Assembly (NCBI RefSeq): GCF_028290625.1
Contig: NZ_JAQGJM010000009.1
Location: forward strand, 62,001 to 126,000
From: Devosia sp.
GTDB taxonomy: Bacteria; Pseudomonadota; Alphaproteobacteria; Rhizobiales; Devosiaceae
Reading direction: 5' to 3'
Length of the DNA: 64,000 nucleotides
Below the pieces are notes generated by a model. That model was given only the letters and a program-made list of their open reading frames with translations. It ran no database searches and was not told where the DNA came from. This document shows, piece after piece, positions 47,861-56,143 of this stretch (the first letter of the stretch is position 1; every line of letters begins with the position of its first letter). Both the position numbers and the translations under genes were made by a program.

Positions 47861-48733
47861 TCATCGCACGATTTCCTCATCGTCGTACCCCTGCAAGTAG
47901 AGCAGGGCGGTGAGGTCACCGTGGTCGATGCGGATACCGGCCTCGGCGGCGACGGCGGGTTTGGCGTGCAGCGCTACGCCGAAGCCCGCAATCTTGATCA
48001 TGTCGAGATCGTTGGCACCATCGCCCACGGCAATGGTCTGGCTCAGCGACAGGTTGCGCTCGGCAGCGAGCGCGGTGAGGCGTTCGCGCTTGGTGTTCTT
48101 GTCGACAATGGGCTTCTGCACCGTGCCGGTGAGGGCGTCGTCCTCGAACAGCAGCACGTTGGCGATGGCCTCATCGAAGCCGATGCGCTTGCCGAAATAA
48201 TCGGCGAAGAAGGTGAAGCCGCCCGAGACCAGTGAGGTATAGGCGCCATAGGCCTTCATGGTGGAAATCAGCGCGCGGCCGCCGGGGGCCAGGGTGATGT
48301 TCTCGCGGCGAATTGCCTCGATGACCTTGCGCTGCAGCCCTTTGAGCAGGGCGACGCGGGTATCGAGCGCCTGGCCGAAATCGAGTTCGCCCCGCATGGC
48401 GCGGTCGGTGATGGCGGCGACCTGATCCTTGATGCCGACAGCGTCAGCCAGCTCGTCGATGCATTCCTCGTTGATCATGGTGGAATCCATGTCGGCAACG
48501 AGGATCTGCTTGCGGCGATTTTCGGTGGGCACCATGGCGGCATCGACCCTGGCGTTGCCGATGATCTCGCGGGCCTCGGCCAGCGCGTCGGTTGACTTCG
48601 GCTCGAGGATTTCGCAGGCAATCGAATGGTTGAGCCAGTTGAGCTCGCCCCCCACCTGTTTGACAACGCGGGCCGCGAGGGCCACGTCGAGTTCGCTATC
48701 GGTGGGATTGGCGATGAGGCAGAGAACCGGCAT
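47861..48733 (-). CDS. serB: Phosphoserine phosphatase
   Basis: HAD-family enzyme for the last step of serine synthesis. The start at 48733 (MPVLCLIANP) gives 290 residues; the longer open frame upstream is the shadow of miaA. The catalytic DMDST (D81, D83), the SGGFTFF segment and the metal motif GDGANDLDM are visible. The N-terminal 75 residues form the ACT-like domain. Its start codon is only 18 bp from that of miaA, so the two promoters must overlap each other's genes. Confidence 0.95.
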   Translation of the reverse strand: MPVLCLIANPTDSELDVALAARVVKQVGGELNWLNHSIACEILEPKSTDALAEAREIIGNARVDAAMVPTENRRKQILVADMDSTMINEECIDELADAVGIKDQVAAITDRAMRGELDFGQALDTRVALLKGLQRKVIEAIRRENITLAPGGRALISTMKAYGAYTSLVSGGFTFFADYFGKRIGFDEAIANVLLFEDDALTGTVQKPIVDKNTKRERLTALAAERNLSLSQTIAVGDGANDLDMIKIAGFGVALHAKPAVAAEAGIRIDHGDLTALLYLQGYDDEEIVR

Positions 48734-48751
48734 AGGTGAGGTCTCTTGGGG

Positions 48752-49627
48752 ATGTCGGTGATGAGCGGGCGGAGTGCAGTGCTGATAGCGGGTCCGACTG
48801 CCAGCGGCAAGTCGGCGCTGGCGCTTGAGCTGGCGGCGCAGCGGGATGCCGTGATCGTCAATGCCGATGCGATGCAGGTTTACGACACGCTGGCGGTGGT
48901 GACAGCCCGGCCGGGGGCGGAGGACCTCGCTCGGGCCGAGCATCGGCTTTATGGATTTGTGCCGGCGGCGACGCGGTTTTCGACCGGGCGATGGCTGGAT
49001 GCGGTGCAAGAGACGATTGCAGAGACGGCGGAGCGGCAGCTGATTTTCGTAGGCGGAACAGGGCTTTACTTCGATGCGTTGCTGAACGGATTCGCGGACA
49101 TTCCTGCGGTTCCGGCAGAAATCGCGCTTGAAGTTCAACTGGAGATTCAAGCGCTGGATGCTGCGGAGCGGCTGGCTTTGTTGCGGCGGGAGGACCCCGA
49201 GACGGCGGCGCGGCTGAAGGTTGCGGACCCCCAAAGAGTGATCCGGGCGCTGGCGGTCAAGCGGGCGACGGGGCAGCCGATTTCGAGCTTTCAGAACTCG
49301 CCGCGAGCCAGCATCCTGGAAGGCTGGAAAATCGAAAGGCTGGTTTTGGATCCCGATCGCGAGGTGCTGCGTGAGCGGATCGCGCGACGGTTCGAGGCGA
49401 TGTTCGAGAGTGGCGCGGTGGAGGAGGTCGAGGCGATCCTGGCGCAGGATATCGATCCCAGCCTGCCGGCGATGAAGGCGATCGGGGTGCCCGAGATCGC
49501 CGATTGGTTGGCGGGAACATTGTCGCGCGAGGAGGCATTGCGGTTGGCTATCACGGCGACGCATCAATATGCCAAACGGCAGCGGACATGGTTTCGCAAT
49601 CGGATGGGCGATTGGCCGCGCCAATAG
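48752..49627 (+). CDS. miaA: tRNA dimethylallyltransferase
   Basis: Adds the dimethylallyl group to A37 of tRNAs reading U-initial codons. ATG 48752 gives 291 residues; ATG 48761 is an alternative. The P-loop GPTASGKS is at 14-21, then NADAMQVYDTL and FVGGTGLYF. The C-terminal ATHQYAKRQRTWFRNR motif is canonical. Divergent from serB with an exceptionally short gap. Confidence 0.96.
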   Translation: MSVMSGRSAVLIAGPTASGKSALALELAAQRDAVIVNADAMQVYDTLAVVTARPGAEDLARAEHRLYGFVPAATRFSTGRWLDAVQETIAETAERQLIFVGGTGLYFDALLNGFADIPAVPAEIALEVQLEIQALDAAERLALLRREDPETAARLKVADPQRVIRALAVKRATGQPISSFQNSPRASILEGWKIERLVLDPDREVLRERIARRFEAMFESGAVEEVEAILAQDIDPSLPAMKAIGVPEIADWLAGTLSREEALRLAITATHQYAKRQRTWFRNRMGDWPRQ

Positions 49628-49664
49628 GATTGACGGACGGCATCGCAGTTTGCAGAGTTCGGTC

Positions 49665-50378
49665 ATGAAGCTTTTTGCAATCGCCCTTGTTGCCCTCGCC
49701 GCGCTGGCTCAGCCCGCGTTCGCTGTCGAAACCGCCAACGAGACGACCGCGGCGCTCTTCGCCGAACAGTACCCGGCCACCCGTGGCGTGCTGGCGGCCG
49801 ATTTCCCGCGGGATTTGCAGGCGCTGGAGGAGAGGTTTGGCGATATCGACAGCACGGAAATCTCGCCACAACTCAAGATGCAGCGCGCATTCCTCGAGTT
49901 GACGGCCTTGCGCAAGAAATATGCGCCGCAACTGCAGTTCGCGCGAGCCGATATGTCGGCGCTGGTGGTGCTGAGCCTGGCCGATTTTTACCAGAGCGTG
50001 CTGCAGCGCGATGGTGCCGCGGTGTGCGGGGGCTTTGCCACCGATGGCGCTGGTACGCTCTATGCCATCGGTGCGGCACCGGGCTATGCGCTTGAACTGG
50101 ACCGGCAGAGTGCCGCCTATTTTTCCGCCGTGGTCAGTGCGCTGGAGGACCCCGACGTGGTGGGGGTTGCGGGCGAAGACGACTGGAGCGCGGTGATGAG
50201 CCAGATCGTCACCGATGGCCATCCGCAGTCCTATCTCGCCTCGATCGCCGCGGGCAGGGCAGCCGATCCCGATCTCTGCCCGGCGTTGTCGGCCTTCATG
50301 CACGCCATGGTGGAGGTGAAATCGGACGCCGCCCGGCGGGCTCGCGCCGACTTTATCCAGAACGCCACGGGTTACTAG
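49665..50378 (+). CDS. Secreted hypothetical protein
   Basis: 237 residues from ATG 49665. A signal peptide ends near PAFAV (about residue 20). The mature part is helical, with two cysteines (AAVCGGF and DPDLCPAL) that could pair. No known domain is recognised. It lies 37 bp after miaA on the same strand and converges with the MATE gene. Confidence 0.7.
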   Translation: MKLFAIALVALAALAQPAFAVETANETTAALFAEQYPATRGVLAADFPRDLQALEERFGDIDSTEISPQLKMQRAFLELTALRKKYAPQLQFARADMSALVVLSLADFYQSVLQRDGAAVCGGFATDGAGTLYAIGAAPGYALELDRQSAAYFSAVVSALEDPDVVGVAGEDDWSAVMSQIVTDGHPQSYLASIAAGRAADPDLCPALSAFMHAMVEVKSDAARRARADFIQNATGY

Positions 50379-50390
50379 AACCGGCTGGTC

Positions 50391-51803
50391 TCAGCGCGGC
50401 CGCATGAGGCCGAGCCGTTCGCGCATGGCGAAGCGGGCGACCAGCACCACGGCGACGAAAGCCAGCCCCGACGCGAGGCCGATCCAGATGCCGACGCCGC
50501 GCCATTGAACGACAAAACCCAGCACGTAGGCCACCGGCAGGCCGATTACCCAATAGCCCGCAATGGCCAGGATCATTGGCACGGTGGTGTCGCTGAGTCC
50601 GCGCAGGGCGTGAGCCGCCACCACCTGGCCACCATCGACAAGCTGGAACACGCCGGCAATGACAAGGAAGCTGGCGGCGAGCGCCAGGGCGTTGGTATTG
50701 GCGGGATCGCCTGAATTGAGGAACAGGCCGACGACCGAGGGGGCCAGTGTCAGGAACAACAGGCAGGACAGCGCCATGAAGCCGACGCCAAGGACGATGG
50801 CCGTCCAGCCGGCGCGGGCGACGCCTGAGGGGTCGCTGCGGCCATAGGCCATTCCGACCCGCACGGTCGCAGCCGTACCGATGCCGAGGGGGACCATGAA
50901 GGCCATCGACGCGCATTGCAGGGCGATGGCATGGGCGGCGATTTCATCGGTGCCGAGGCGGCCCATCAGCAGGGCAGCTGCGGTGAAGAGGCTGATCTCG
51001 GCCAAAACGGTTAGCCCGATCGGCAGGCCGATGCGGAAAATCTCGCGGAAACGCGACCAGTCCGGCCGCCAGAATCGCAGAAGAACGTGGAAGCGTTTGA
51101 AGCGGCGGTGACGCAGCACGTAGGCCAGCGTCAGCGCGAACATCACGATGTTGGTCGAGAGCGTCGAAATAGCCGCGCCGCGCAATTCGAGCCTGGGGAA
51201 ACCGAAATTGCCGAAGATCAGCAGGTAATTGATCCCGGCATTGACGAAGACGCCCGCGACGGTGATCAACAGGATGACGCGCGTGGCATCGAACGCTGAG
51301 AGCATCGAGCGGAGCACGGCGATCAAGAGGGCAGGGAACAGCATCCAGACGCCGATATGGATGAATTGCTCGGCCAATTCGGTCGTGTCGGGGTCCTGCC
51401 CCAAGGCCAGAAAGATCGGCTTGATCTGCCAGATGATCGGCGTGAGCAACGCGGCCAGGGCAATCGCCGCCCAGGCACCCTGGCGTACGATGCGGCGCAC
51501 CGCCTTGATGTCACGCGAGCCACGGGCCTGGGCCACCAAAGGCGCCACGGCGCCGACTATGCCCATGGCGGTCAACAGCGCCGGCATCAGGAAGGTGGTC
51601 GCCAGGGTTGCGGCGGCGAGATAGCGAGGGCCAAGCCAGCCGATCATGATGACGTCGGTGGTGGTGAGGGCGTTCTGCGCCAGTTGAGCAATTACCAGCG
51701 GCCAGGCCAGGGTAAACATGGCGCGCAGTTCAGTCGTCCAGCCAGCGGATTGCGAAACGCGTTCTGCGGCAGCGTGGCGCGCTGCCGTTGTGTCGTTAGT
51801 CAT
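50391..51803 (-). CDS. MATE-family multidrug/cation efflux transporter
   Basis: 470 residues from the ATG at 51803. About twelve transmembrane helices in two related halves: the first begins LAWPLVIAQLAQNALTTTDVIM, the second IGLPIGLTVLAEISLFTAAA, as in NorM-type MATE exporters. It probably exports cationic drugs with Na+ or H+. Substrates are not predictable. No adjacent regulator is seen. Confidence 0.93.
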   Translation of the reverse strand: MTNDTTAARHAAAERVSQSAGWTTELRAMFTLAWPLVIAQLAQNALTTTDVIMIGWLGPRYLAAATLATTFLMPALLTAMGIVGAVAPLVAQARGSRDIKAVRRIVRQGAWAAIALAALLTPIIWQIKPIFLALGQDPDTTELAEQFIHIGVWMLFPALLIAVLRSMLSAFDATRVILLITVAGVFVNAGINYLLIFGNFGFPRLELRGAAISTLSTNIVMFALTLAYVLRHRRFKRFHVLLRFWRPDWSRFREIFRIGLPIGLTVLAEISLFTAAALLMGRLGTDEIAAHAIALQCASMAFMVPLGIGTAATVRVGMAYGRSDPSGVARAGWTAIVLGVGFMALSCLLFLTLAPSVVGLFLNSGDPANTNALALAASFLVIAGVFQLVDGGQVVAAHALRGLSDTTVPMILAIAGYWVIGLPVAYVLGFVVQWRGVGIWIGLASGLAFVAVVLVARFAMRERLGLMRPR

Positions 51804-51904
51804 GATATCTCGTCCCATTCGCCTCTTTGCTCTAGCCGAAGGCGAGGGCAGGGGAAAGGGCAGACGGCATGGCGTCGTCCGCGGCAGCGCAGGGTAGAAC
51901 GTTC

Positions 51905-52282
51905 ATGGCACCGACCAATCCGGTTTTGACGCGGCTCACCATCGTGGTGGCGGGCATTTTGGGTGGCGGCGGCGTGATGGCCGCGGCGGCGGCCAGCCAT
52001 GGCGGCGACGGCACCAATCTGGGTCCGATCGCCATGGTGTGCCTGGCGCATGGACCGGCTCTACTGGCCCTGGGGCTGTCATCCCTGCCCGGGCGGCTGT
52101 TCGATGCGGCCGCGATCCTGCTGGGGCTGGGTACACTGGTTTTCGCCGGCGACCTGCTGGCGCGGCAGTATCTCGGCCATGCCGCCTTCCCGATGGCCGC
52201 GCCAATCGGTGGTGTGGGCATGATCGGTGGCTGGCTTGCAGTAATTGTTGGCGGGTTGTTCAGTCGGGCTGTGGGCAAATAG
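51905..52282 (+). CDS. DUF423-like small membrane protein
   Basis: 125 residues from ATG 51905 (MAPTNPV); ATG 51869 would add twelve. Four hydrophobic segments are visible, with the early AAAAASHGG and a GLGTLVFAGDLLARQYLG segment like DUF423 inner membrane proteins. Function unknown. Divergent from the MATE gene. The exact start is uncertain because neither candidate has a strong ribosome site. Confidence 0.65.
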   Translation: MAPTNPVLTRLTIVVAGILGGGGVMAAAAASHGGDGTNLGPIAMVCLAHGPALLALGLSSLPGRLFDAAAILLGLGTLVFAGDLLARQYLGHAAFPMAAPIGGVGMIGGWLAVIVGGLFSRAVGK

Positions 52283-52370
52283 TGGTCGGACACAGTTTGG
52301 TTAAAATTGTATTGGAACCAAGTCCGTGGCCACACGTTTGAGCCTCGATTGTTTCTCGGAGGGTTTCCTA

Positions 52371-52643
52371 ATGCATAAATTTCTGATCATCGCCTGCGCA
52401 GCTCTGTCCATGACGGCTTGCACTTCGACCCAGCAGGGTGCCGCTATTGGCGCCGGTGCTGGCGCCATTGTGGGCGCAGCGACGACCGGTTCGGTGCTCG
52501 GCACCGTGGTGGGCGCGGGCGTTGGCGGTGTTGTCGGCGCGGCAGCCGGCAATGTTCTCGGTCGCGTGCCGAACAGCAATAACCTGTGCTGGTATGAAGA
52601 TTCGCGTGGCCGCCAGTACAAGGATACCTGCCCGCGCGGCTAA
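52371..52643 (+). CDS. Small glycine-zipper lipoprotein
   Basis: 90 residues from ATG 52371. Lipobox SMTAC gives a lipidated cysteine at 17. A glycine-zipper region (about 23-65: repeats of AGAGAIVGAA and GAGVGGVVGAA) is followed by a short tail with two cysteines (NLCWYEDSRG, DTCPRG). It resembles OsmB/SlyB-like outer membrane small lipoproteins. Followed by two hairpins, the second a clear terminator. Confidence 0.8.
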   Translation: MHKFLIIACAALSMTACTSTQQGAAIGAGAGAIVGAATTGSVLGTVVGAGVGGVVGAAAGNVLGRVPNSNNLCWYEDSRGRQYKDTCPRG

Positions 52644-52696
52644 ATCCTATCAGCCGCATCGCCCCATGCGGCTGCGCGCCCTTAGTGGCGCCAAAG

Positions 52697-52735
52697 CACC
52701 CGATCCGAGCCAGTCTTGGGTCGGGTGTTTTTCTT
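52697..52735 (+). terminator. Rho-independent terminator of the lipoprotein gene
   Basis: 13-bp stem CACCCGATCCGAG (52697-52709) with CTTGGGTCGGGTG (52715-52727), two G-U pairs, then TTTTTCTT. A separate 9-bp hairpin, CAGCCGCAT with ATGCGGCTG, precedes it at 52651-52674 without a T-run. Confidence 0.85.
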
Positions 52736-52752
52736 CCGAATCGGGAATGGCC

Positions 52753-52952
52753 TTGTAATCGTCTTCGATAAAAGCCATATTCATCGAATACGTTTACACT
52801 CGTCTTGCGCTATCTGATCGACCGGCTCGCCGGGAAGCTTGGCTACCTCCTGATCTGTGAATCGTTAGGCCCGGGTCTCGCACCTTGCAAAACCCGGTTT
52901 TCAACCCTTAGCCGCGCGGCGCGGCACCCACTTATTTGTGAGGATCACAAGC
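52753..52952 (+). promoter_or_regulatory. cspA promoter and long 5' leader
   Basis: -35 TTGTAA (52753-52758), 17-bp spacer, -10 CATATT (52776-52781). Transcription starting near 52788 gives a leader of about 165 bases before the cspA ATG. Long structured leaders are usual for cold-shock genes, where they control translation by temperature. The fold was not computed. Confidence 0.6.
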
Positions 52953-53168
52953 ATGTCTACTTTCACCGGCACCGTGAAATTCTTCAACACCACCAAAGGC
53001 TTCGGCTTTATCTCGCCTGAAGGCGGCGATAAGGACGCGTTCGTTCACATCTCCGCTGTTCAGCGTTCGGGCCTGCAGGGCCTGTACGAAGGCGACAAGG
53101 TGACCTACGAACTCGAAACCGGCCGTGACGGCAAGGTTTCCGCGACCAACCTGACCCTGGTCAGCTAA
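52953..53168 (+). CDS. cspA: Cold-shock protein (CspA family)
   Basis: 71-residue OB-fold RNA chaperone. ATG 52953 (MSTFTGTVKFF) has GAGGATC upstream. RNP1 KGFGFI and RNP2 DAFVHIS are intact, as are the aromatic residues of the nucleic-acid face. The single-domain length matches CspA. A terminator follows at once and a long leader precedes. The symbol is used in the family sense. Confidence 0.95.
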   Translation: MSTFTGTVKFFNTTKGFGFISPEGGDKDAFVHISAVQRSGLQGLYEGDKVTYELETGRDGKVSATNLTLVS

Positions 53169-53192
53169 GTTCTAGAATACCGCAATGACGAG

Positions 53193-53217
53193 AAGGGCCC
53201 CGCAAGGGGCCTTTTTT
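53193..53217 (+). terminator. Rho-independent terminator of cspA
   Basis: Stem AAGGGCCCC (53193-53201) with GGGGCCTTT (53206-53214), GCAA loop and six T in total to 53217. It lies 24 bp after the cspA stop. Confidence 0.9.
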
Positions 53218-53368
53218 GTGCCCGTTGTTGACTTGATTTGGATGCTAACAGTCTAAAATAGATGACTTTGGGTCGTTGGGGCGTCCGGCGCAGTTGTTGG
53301 TACGGGTTGGAATGAAAACGGTTTCTGTTTGTCTGTGTGGACTTGGACGAGCCGATCCTCCTCACGGA

Positions 53369-53443
53369 GTCATTCCCGCGCAGGCGAGAACCTCTGTTTT
53401 CTTCCACAAGGGTAACGGAGGTTCCCGCCTGCGCGGGAATGAC
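53369..53443. repeat. Long inverted copy of the CATTCCCGC palindrome
   Basis: A 26-bp arm at 53369-53394 and its near-exact complement (one mismatch) at 53418-53443 face each other over a 23-base loop. Each arm contains the 11-bp GTCATTCCCGC unit found at 47785-47810. The 364-bp stretch 53169-53532 holds the cspA terminator and this repeat; no gene is seen in it. Confidence 0.7.
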
Positions 53444-53532
53444 CCGGGTGGGGGCGGGGCATCGGAGTCAATGCGAAGTGGAAGGCGAAGGCCAATTGGC
53501 GCTAGCCGCTTCCGGGTGGATTGGCTGCTAGC

Positions 53533-53994
53533 TCAGCTCGCCATCTGGCGCTTCAACTCCTCGCCGAGCTGGTCCATCAGCCATTCGGTGCCGTGGCGGC
53601 GCTGCTCCATCGTGTCCAGGCCATCGAGGAAGCAGCCGTGTTCGGTGACGATCATGTGGGTGCCATCGCCCTCGGGGCGCAGTTCGACGGCGGCGACGGA
53701 GACCGAAATCTTGGGGCCGCCCAGCGCCATTTCGTAGGTGTAGATGATGCGGTTATCCGGAACGATGTCGCGGTAGGAGACGTCGAAGCTGAAGGTGCTG
53801 TCGTTCGGGCCCTTGCCTTCGGCATATTCGCGGCCGCCGACGCGGAAATCGAATTCCTTAGTATCCTCGGGGGAGGTGCCGAACCATTTGGCCTTGATCT
53901 TGGGATCGGCCCAGGCCTGAAACACCCGCTTGGGGCTGGCCGGATAGTGGCGTTCGACGGTGAAGGTGCCGTGGACGATTGAGCGTTCAGCCAT
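53533..53994 (-). CDS. SRPBCC (AHSA1-like) domain protein
   Basis: 153 residues starting MAERSIVHGTFTVERHYPAS with PKRVFQAWADP and KWFG, the opening of activator-of-Hsp90-homologue/START-like proteins. The hydrophobic-pocket fold binds lipid-like ligands; the ligand is unknown. Such genes are usually next to an arsR regulator gene, which is missing here. The promoter carries repeats (54024-54071). Confidence 0.85.
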   Translation of the reverse strand: MAERSIVHGTFTVERHYPASPKRVFQAWADPKIKAKWFGTSPEDTKEFDFRVGGREYAEGKGPNDSTFSFDVSYRDIVPDNRIIYTYEMALGGPKISVSVAAVELRPEGDGTHMIVTEHGCFLDGLDTMEQRRHGTEWLMDQLGEELKRQMAS

Positions 53995-54023
53995 GGTGGT
54001 CTCCTGTGTTTGTTAAGCGAAAA

Positions 54024-54071
54024 CCTAAGTGACGGATTTGGACATGTCAACGCTTAAGTTGTGTCTTAAGT
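54024..54071 (-). promoter_or_regulatory. Promoter with ACTTAAG repeats for the SRPBCC gene
   Basis: On the minus strand -35 TTGACA (complement of 54045-54050), 17-bp spacer, and -10-like TAGGTT. ACTTAAG occurs twice upstream of the -35 (complements of 54065-54071 and 54053-54059, 12 bp apart), and ACTTAGG overlaps the -10 (54024-54030). This resembles a multi-site repressor operator. Confidence 0.55.
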
Positions 54072-54106
54072 GATCGTGGCCGTCTTCGATCCTGACGCGC
54101 CTGCGC

Positions 54107-54136
54107 TTGACACCGCGATGCACTTGCTCCTATCAA
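54107..54136 (+). promoter_or_regulatory. Promoter of the ilv leader and ilvBN
   Basis: A consensus -35 TTGACA (54107-54112), an 18-bp spacer and -10 TATCAA (54131-54136). Transcription from about 54143 would include the leader peptide and attenuator but not the earlier short frame at 54118. Confidence 0.75.
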
Positions 54137-54165
54137 TGCGCCATTAGTTTTTCAGGAGCGGTCCC

Positions 54166-54216
54166 GTGCGGGCATCCATTCTCGTAGTACGAACGCGCAT
54201 TGGCACCGTGGGGTAA
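54166..54216 (+). CDS. ilvBN leader peptide (Ile-Leu-Val-Val)
   Basis: 16-residue frame MRASILVVRTRIGTVG starting at GTG 54166 and ending at TAA 54214-54216, with AGGAG at 54154-54158, 7 bases upstream. Codons 5-8 are Ile, Leu, Val, Val, the three amino acids made by the branched-chain pathway, with a further Ile and Val later. Stalling at these codons would report shortage of any of them. The hairpins and terminator follow directly. Confidence 0.85.
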   Translation: MRASILVVRTRIGTVG

Positions 54217-54270
54217 CTCCCCGCGAGCAAGCTGATGCGCGTAACACAGGTCCCAAACGGGGCCTTTTTT
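54194..54270 (+). terminator. Transcription attenuator before ilvB
   Basis: Inside and after the leader frame, CGCGCAT (54194-54200) pairs with ATGCGCG (54235-54241), enclosing a small GGGG/CCCC hairpin. Then GGTCCC (54249-54254) pairs with GGGGCC (54259-54264) followed by six T (54265-54270), an intrinsic terminator 88 bp before ilvB. This is the pause-hairpin and terminator layout of amino-acid attenuators. The exact antiterminator pairing was not resolved by eye. Confidence 0.8.
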
Positions 54271-54358
54271 ATTGCCTTTTTTCCGGTGATGCGGACTAAA
54301 GACACCACGAAACAGACGAAGCGGCATGCCGGAGTGCAGCCGATCGAGGAGACCGAAG

Positions 54359-56122
54359 ATGGCCGAACAGATGACCGGCGCGGAAATGGTGATACAGGCG
54401 CTGACCGATCAGGGGGTCGAGTTCATTTTCGGCTATCCCGGCGGTGCGGCGCTGCCGATCTATGATGCGCTGTTCCAGCAGGATAAAATCCAGCACATCC
54501 TGGTGCGCCACGAGCAGGGCGCCGGCCACATGGCCGAGGGCTATGCCCGCTCGACCGGCAAGCCCGGCATCGTGCTGGTGACGTCCGGTCCCGGCGCGAC
54601 CAATGCGGTGACGCCGCTGACCGATGCGCTGATGGATTCGATCCCGCTGATTTGCATCACCGCGCAGGTACCCACCAATCTGATCGGCTCGGACGCGTTC
54701 CAGGAATGCGACACGGTCGGCATTACCCGCAGCTGCACCAAGCACAATTACCTGGTCAAGAACGTCAACGACCTGCCGCGCGTTATGCATGAGGCCTTCC
54801 TGATCGCCACGACTGGCCGGCCCGGCCCGGTGGTGATCGATATTCCCAAGGATGTGCAGTTCGCGCTGGGCATGTATTCCAAGCCCGATATCGAAAACCT
54901 GCGCCATCCGAGCTATCGCCCGCGCATGGACGGCGATCATGCGGCCATCGAGGCGGCGGTCGAGCTGATGCTGCGCGCCGAGCGGCCGGTGTTTTATACC
55001 GGCGGTGGCGTGATCAATGCCGGGCCGGAAGCGTCCGAGCATCTGCGCGAGCTGGCCGAGCTGACCGGGTTTCCGGTGACCTCGACGCTGATGGGGCTGG
55101 GCGCGTTCCCGGCGTCCAATCCGCAATGGCTGGGCATGCTGGGCATGCACGGGACGTACGAGGCCAATTTGGCGATGCACGATTGCGATCTGATGATCAA
55201 TATCGGCGCGCGGTTCGATGACCGGATCACCGGGCGGGTCGATGCGTTTTCGCCCAATAGCCGCAAGATCCATGTCGATATCGATCCGTCCTCGATCAAT
55301 AAGGTGATCATGGTCGACGTGCCGATCATCGGGGACAGCGCGCGGGTGCTGGCGGAAATGGTGCGCATCTATCGCAGCAAGACCAACCAACCGCGCACCG
55401 AGGCGATTGCGCCGTGGTGGAAGCAGATTGCCAAGTGGCGGGCGGTCAACTCGCTCGGCTACAAGAATTCCGAGACCATCATCAAGCCGCAATATGCCAT
55501 CGAGCGGCTGTATGAGATGACGAAGGACAAGGACGTCTACATCACCACGGAAGTGGGCCAGCACCAGATGTGGGCGGCACAGCACTTCCATTTCGACAAG
55601 CCGAACCGCTGGATGACCTCGGGTGGTCTGGGCACGATGGGCTATGGCCTGCCGGCCTCCGTGGGCGTGCAGGTGGCCCATCCCGATGCGCTGGTAATCG
55701 ATATCGCCGGCGAGGCCAGTGTGCAGATGACGATGCAGGAATTTTCGACGGCGGTGCAGTATCGCCTGCCGGTCAAGATTTTCATCCTCAATAATGAGCG
55801 CATGGGCATGGTCCGCCAGTGGCAGGACCTGCTGCATGGCTCGCGTCATGCCCATTCCTATTCGGACTCGCTGCCCGATTTCGTCAAGCTGGCAGAGGCG
55901 TTGGGCGGCAAGGGCATTCGGTGCTCAAACCCGGCGGAGCTGGATAAGGCGATCACCGAAATGCTCGACCACCCCGGTCCGGTGCTGTTCGATTGCCTCG
56001 TAGAAAAGGACGAGAACTGCCTGCCGATGATCCCGTCGGGCAAGCCACACAACGAGATCATTTTGCCCGATACGGCAAACATTGGCTCGATCATCGACGA
56101 AGCAGGGCGCGCGCTGGTTTAG
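54359..56122 (+). CDS. ilvB: Acetolactate synthase, large subunit
   Basis: Thiamine-diphosphate enzyme forming acetolactate or acetohydroxybutyrate for Val, Leu and Ile. ATG 54359 has GAGGAG upstream; 587 residues. The catalytic glutamate is E52 (HEQGAGHMAEG). The metal/ThDP motif reads AGEASVQMT...NNERMGM, with Glu in place of the usual Asp after Gly. FAD-binding middle and C-terminal domains are complete. ilvN follows 21 bp downstream. Controlled by the attenuator upstream. ilvI is an equivalent name. Confidence 0.96.
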   Translation: MAEQMTGAEMVIQALTDQGVEFIFGYPGGAALPIYDALFQQDKIQHILVRHEQGAGHMAEGYARSTGKPGIVLVTSGPGATNAVTPLTDALMDSIPLICITAQVPTNLIGSDAFQECDTVGITRSCTKHNYLVKNVNDLPRVMHEAFLIATTGRPGPVVIDIPKDVQFALGMYSKPDIENLRHPSYRPRMDGDHAAIEAAVELMLRAERPVFYTGGGVINAGPEASEHLRELAELTGFPVTSTLMGLGAFPASNPQWLGMLGMHGTYEANLAMHDCDLMINIGARFDDRITGRVDAFSPNSRKIHVDIDPSSINKVIMVDVPIIGDSARVLAEMVRIYRSKTNQPRTEAIAPWWKQIAKWRAVNSLGYKNSETIIKPQYAIERLYEMTKDKDVYITTEVGQHQMWAAQHFHFDKPNRWMTSGGLGTMGYGLPASVGVQVAHPDALVIDIAGEASVQMTMQEFSTAVQYRLPVKIFILNNERMGMVRQWQDLLHGSRHAHSYSDSLPDFVKLAEALGGKGIRCSNPAELDKAITEMLDHPGPVLFDCLVEKDENCLPMIPSGKPHNEIILPDTANIGSIIDEAGRALV

Positions 56123-56143
56123 GCCGCGCTGGAGGACACACTC

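Noticed and set aside
54118-54147. Short frame MHLLLSMRH with three leucine codons before ilvB, first taken for the leader peptide.
   Set aside because: It overlaps the -10 box, so it lies before the likely transcription start, and it has no ribosome site; the frame at 54166 fits much better.
54235-54465. 76-codon frame overlapping the attenuator and the start of ilvB.
   Set aside because: It runs through the terminator hairpin and the ilvB ribosome site and has no ribosome site of its own.
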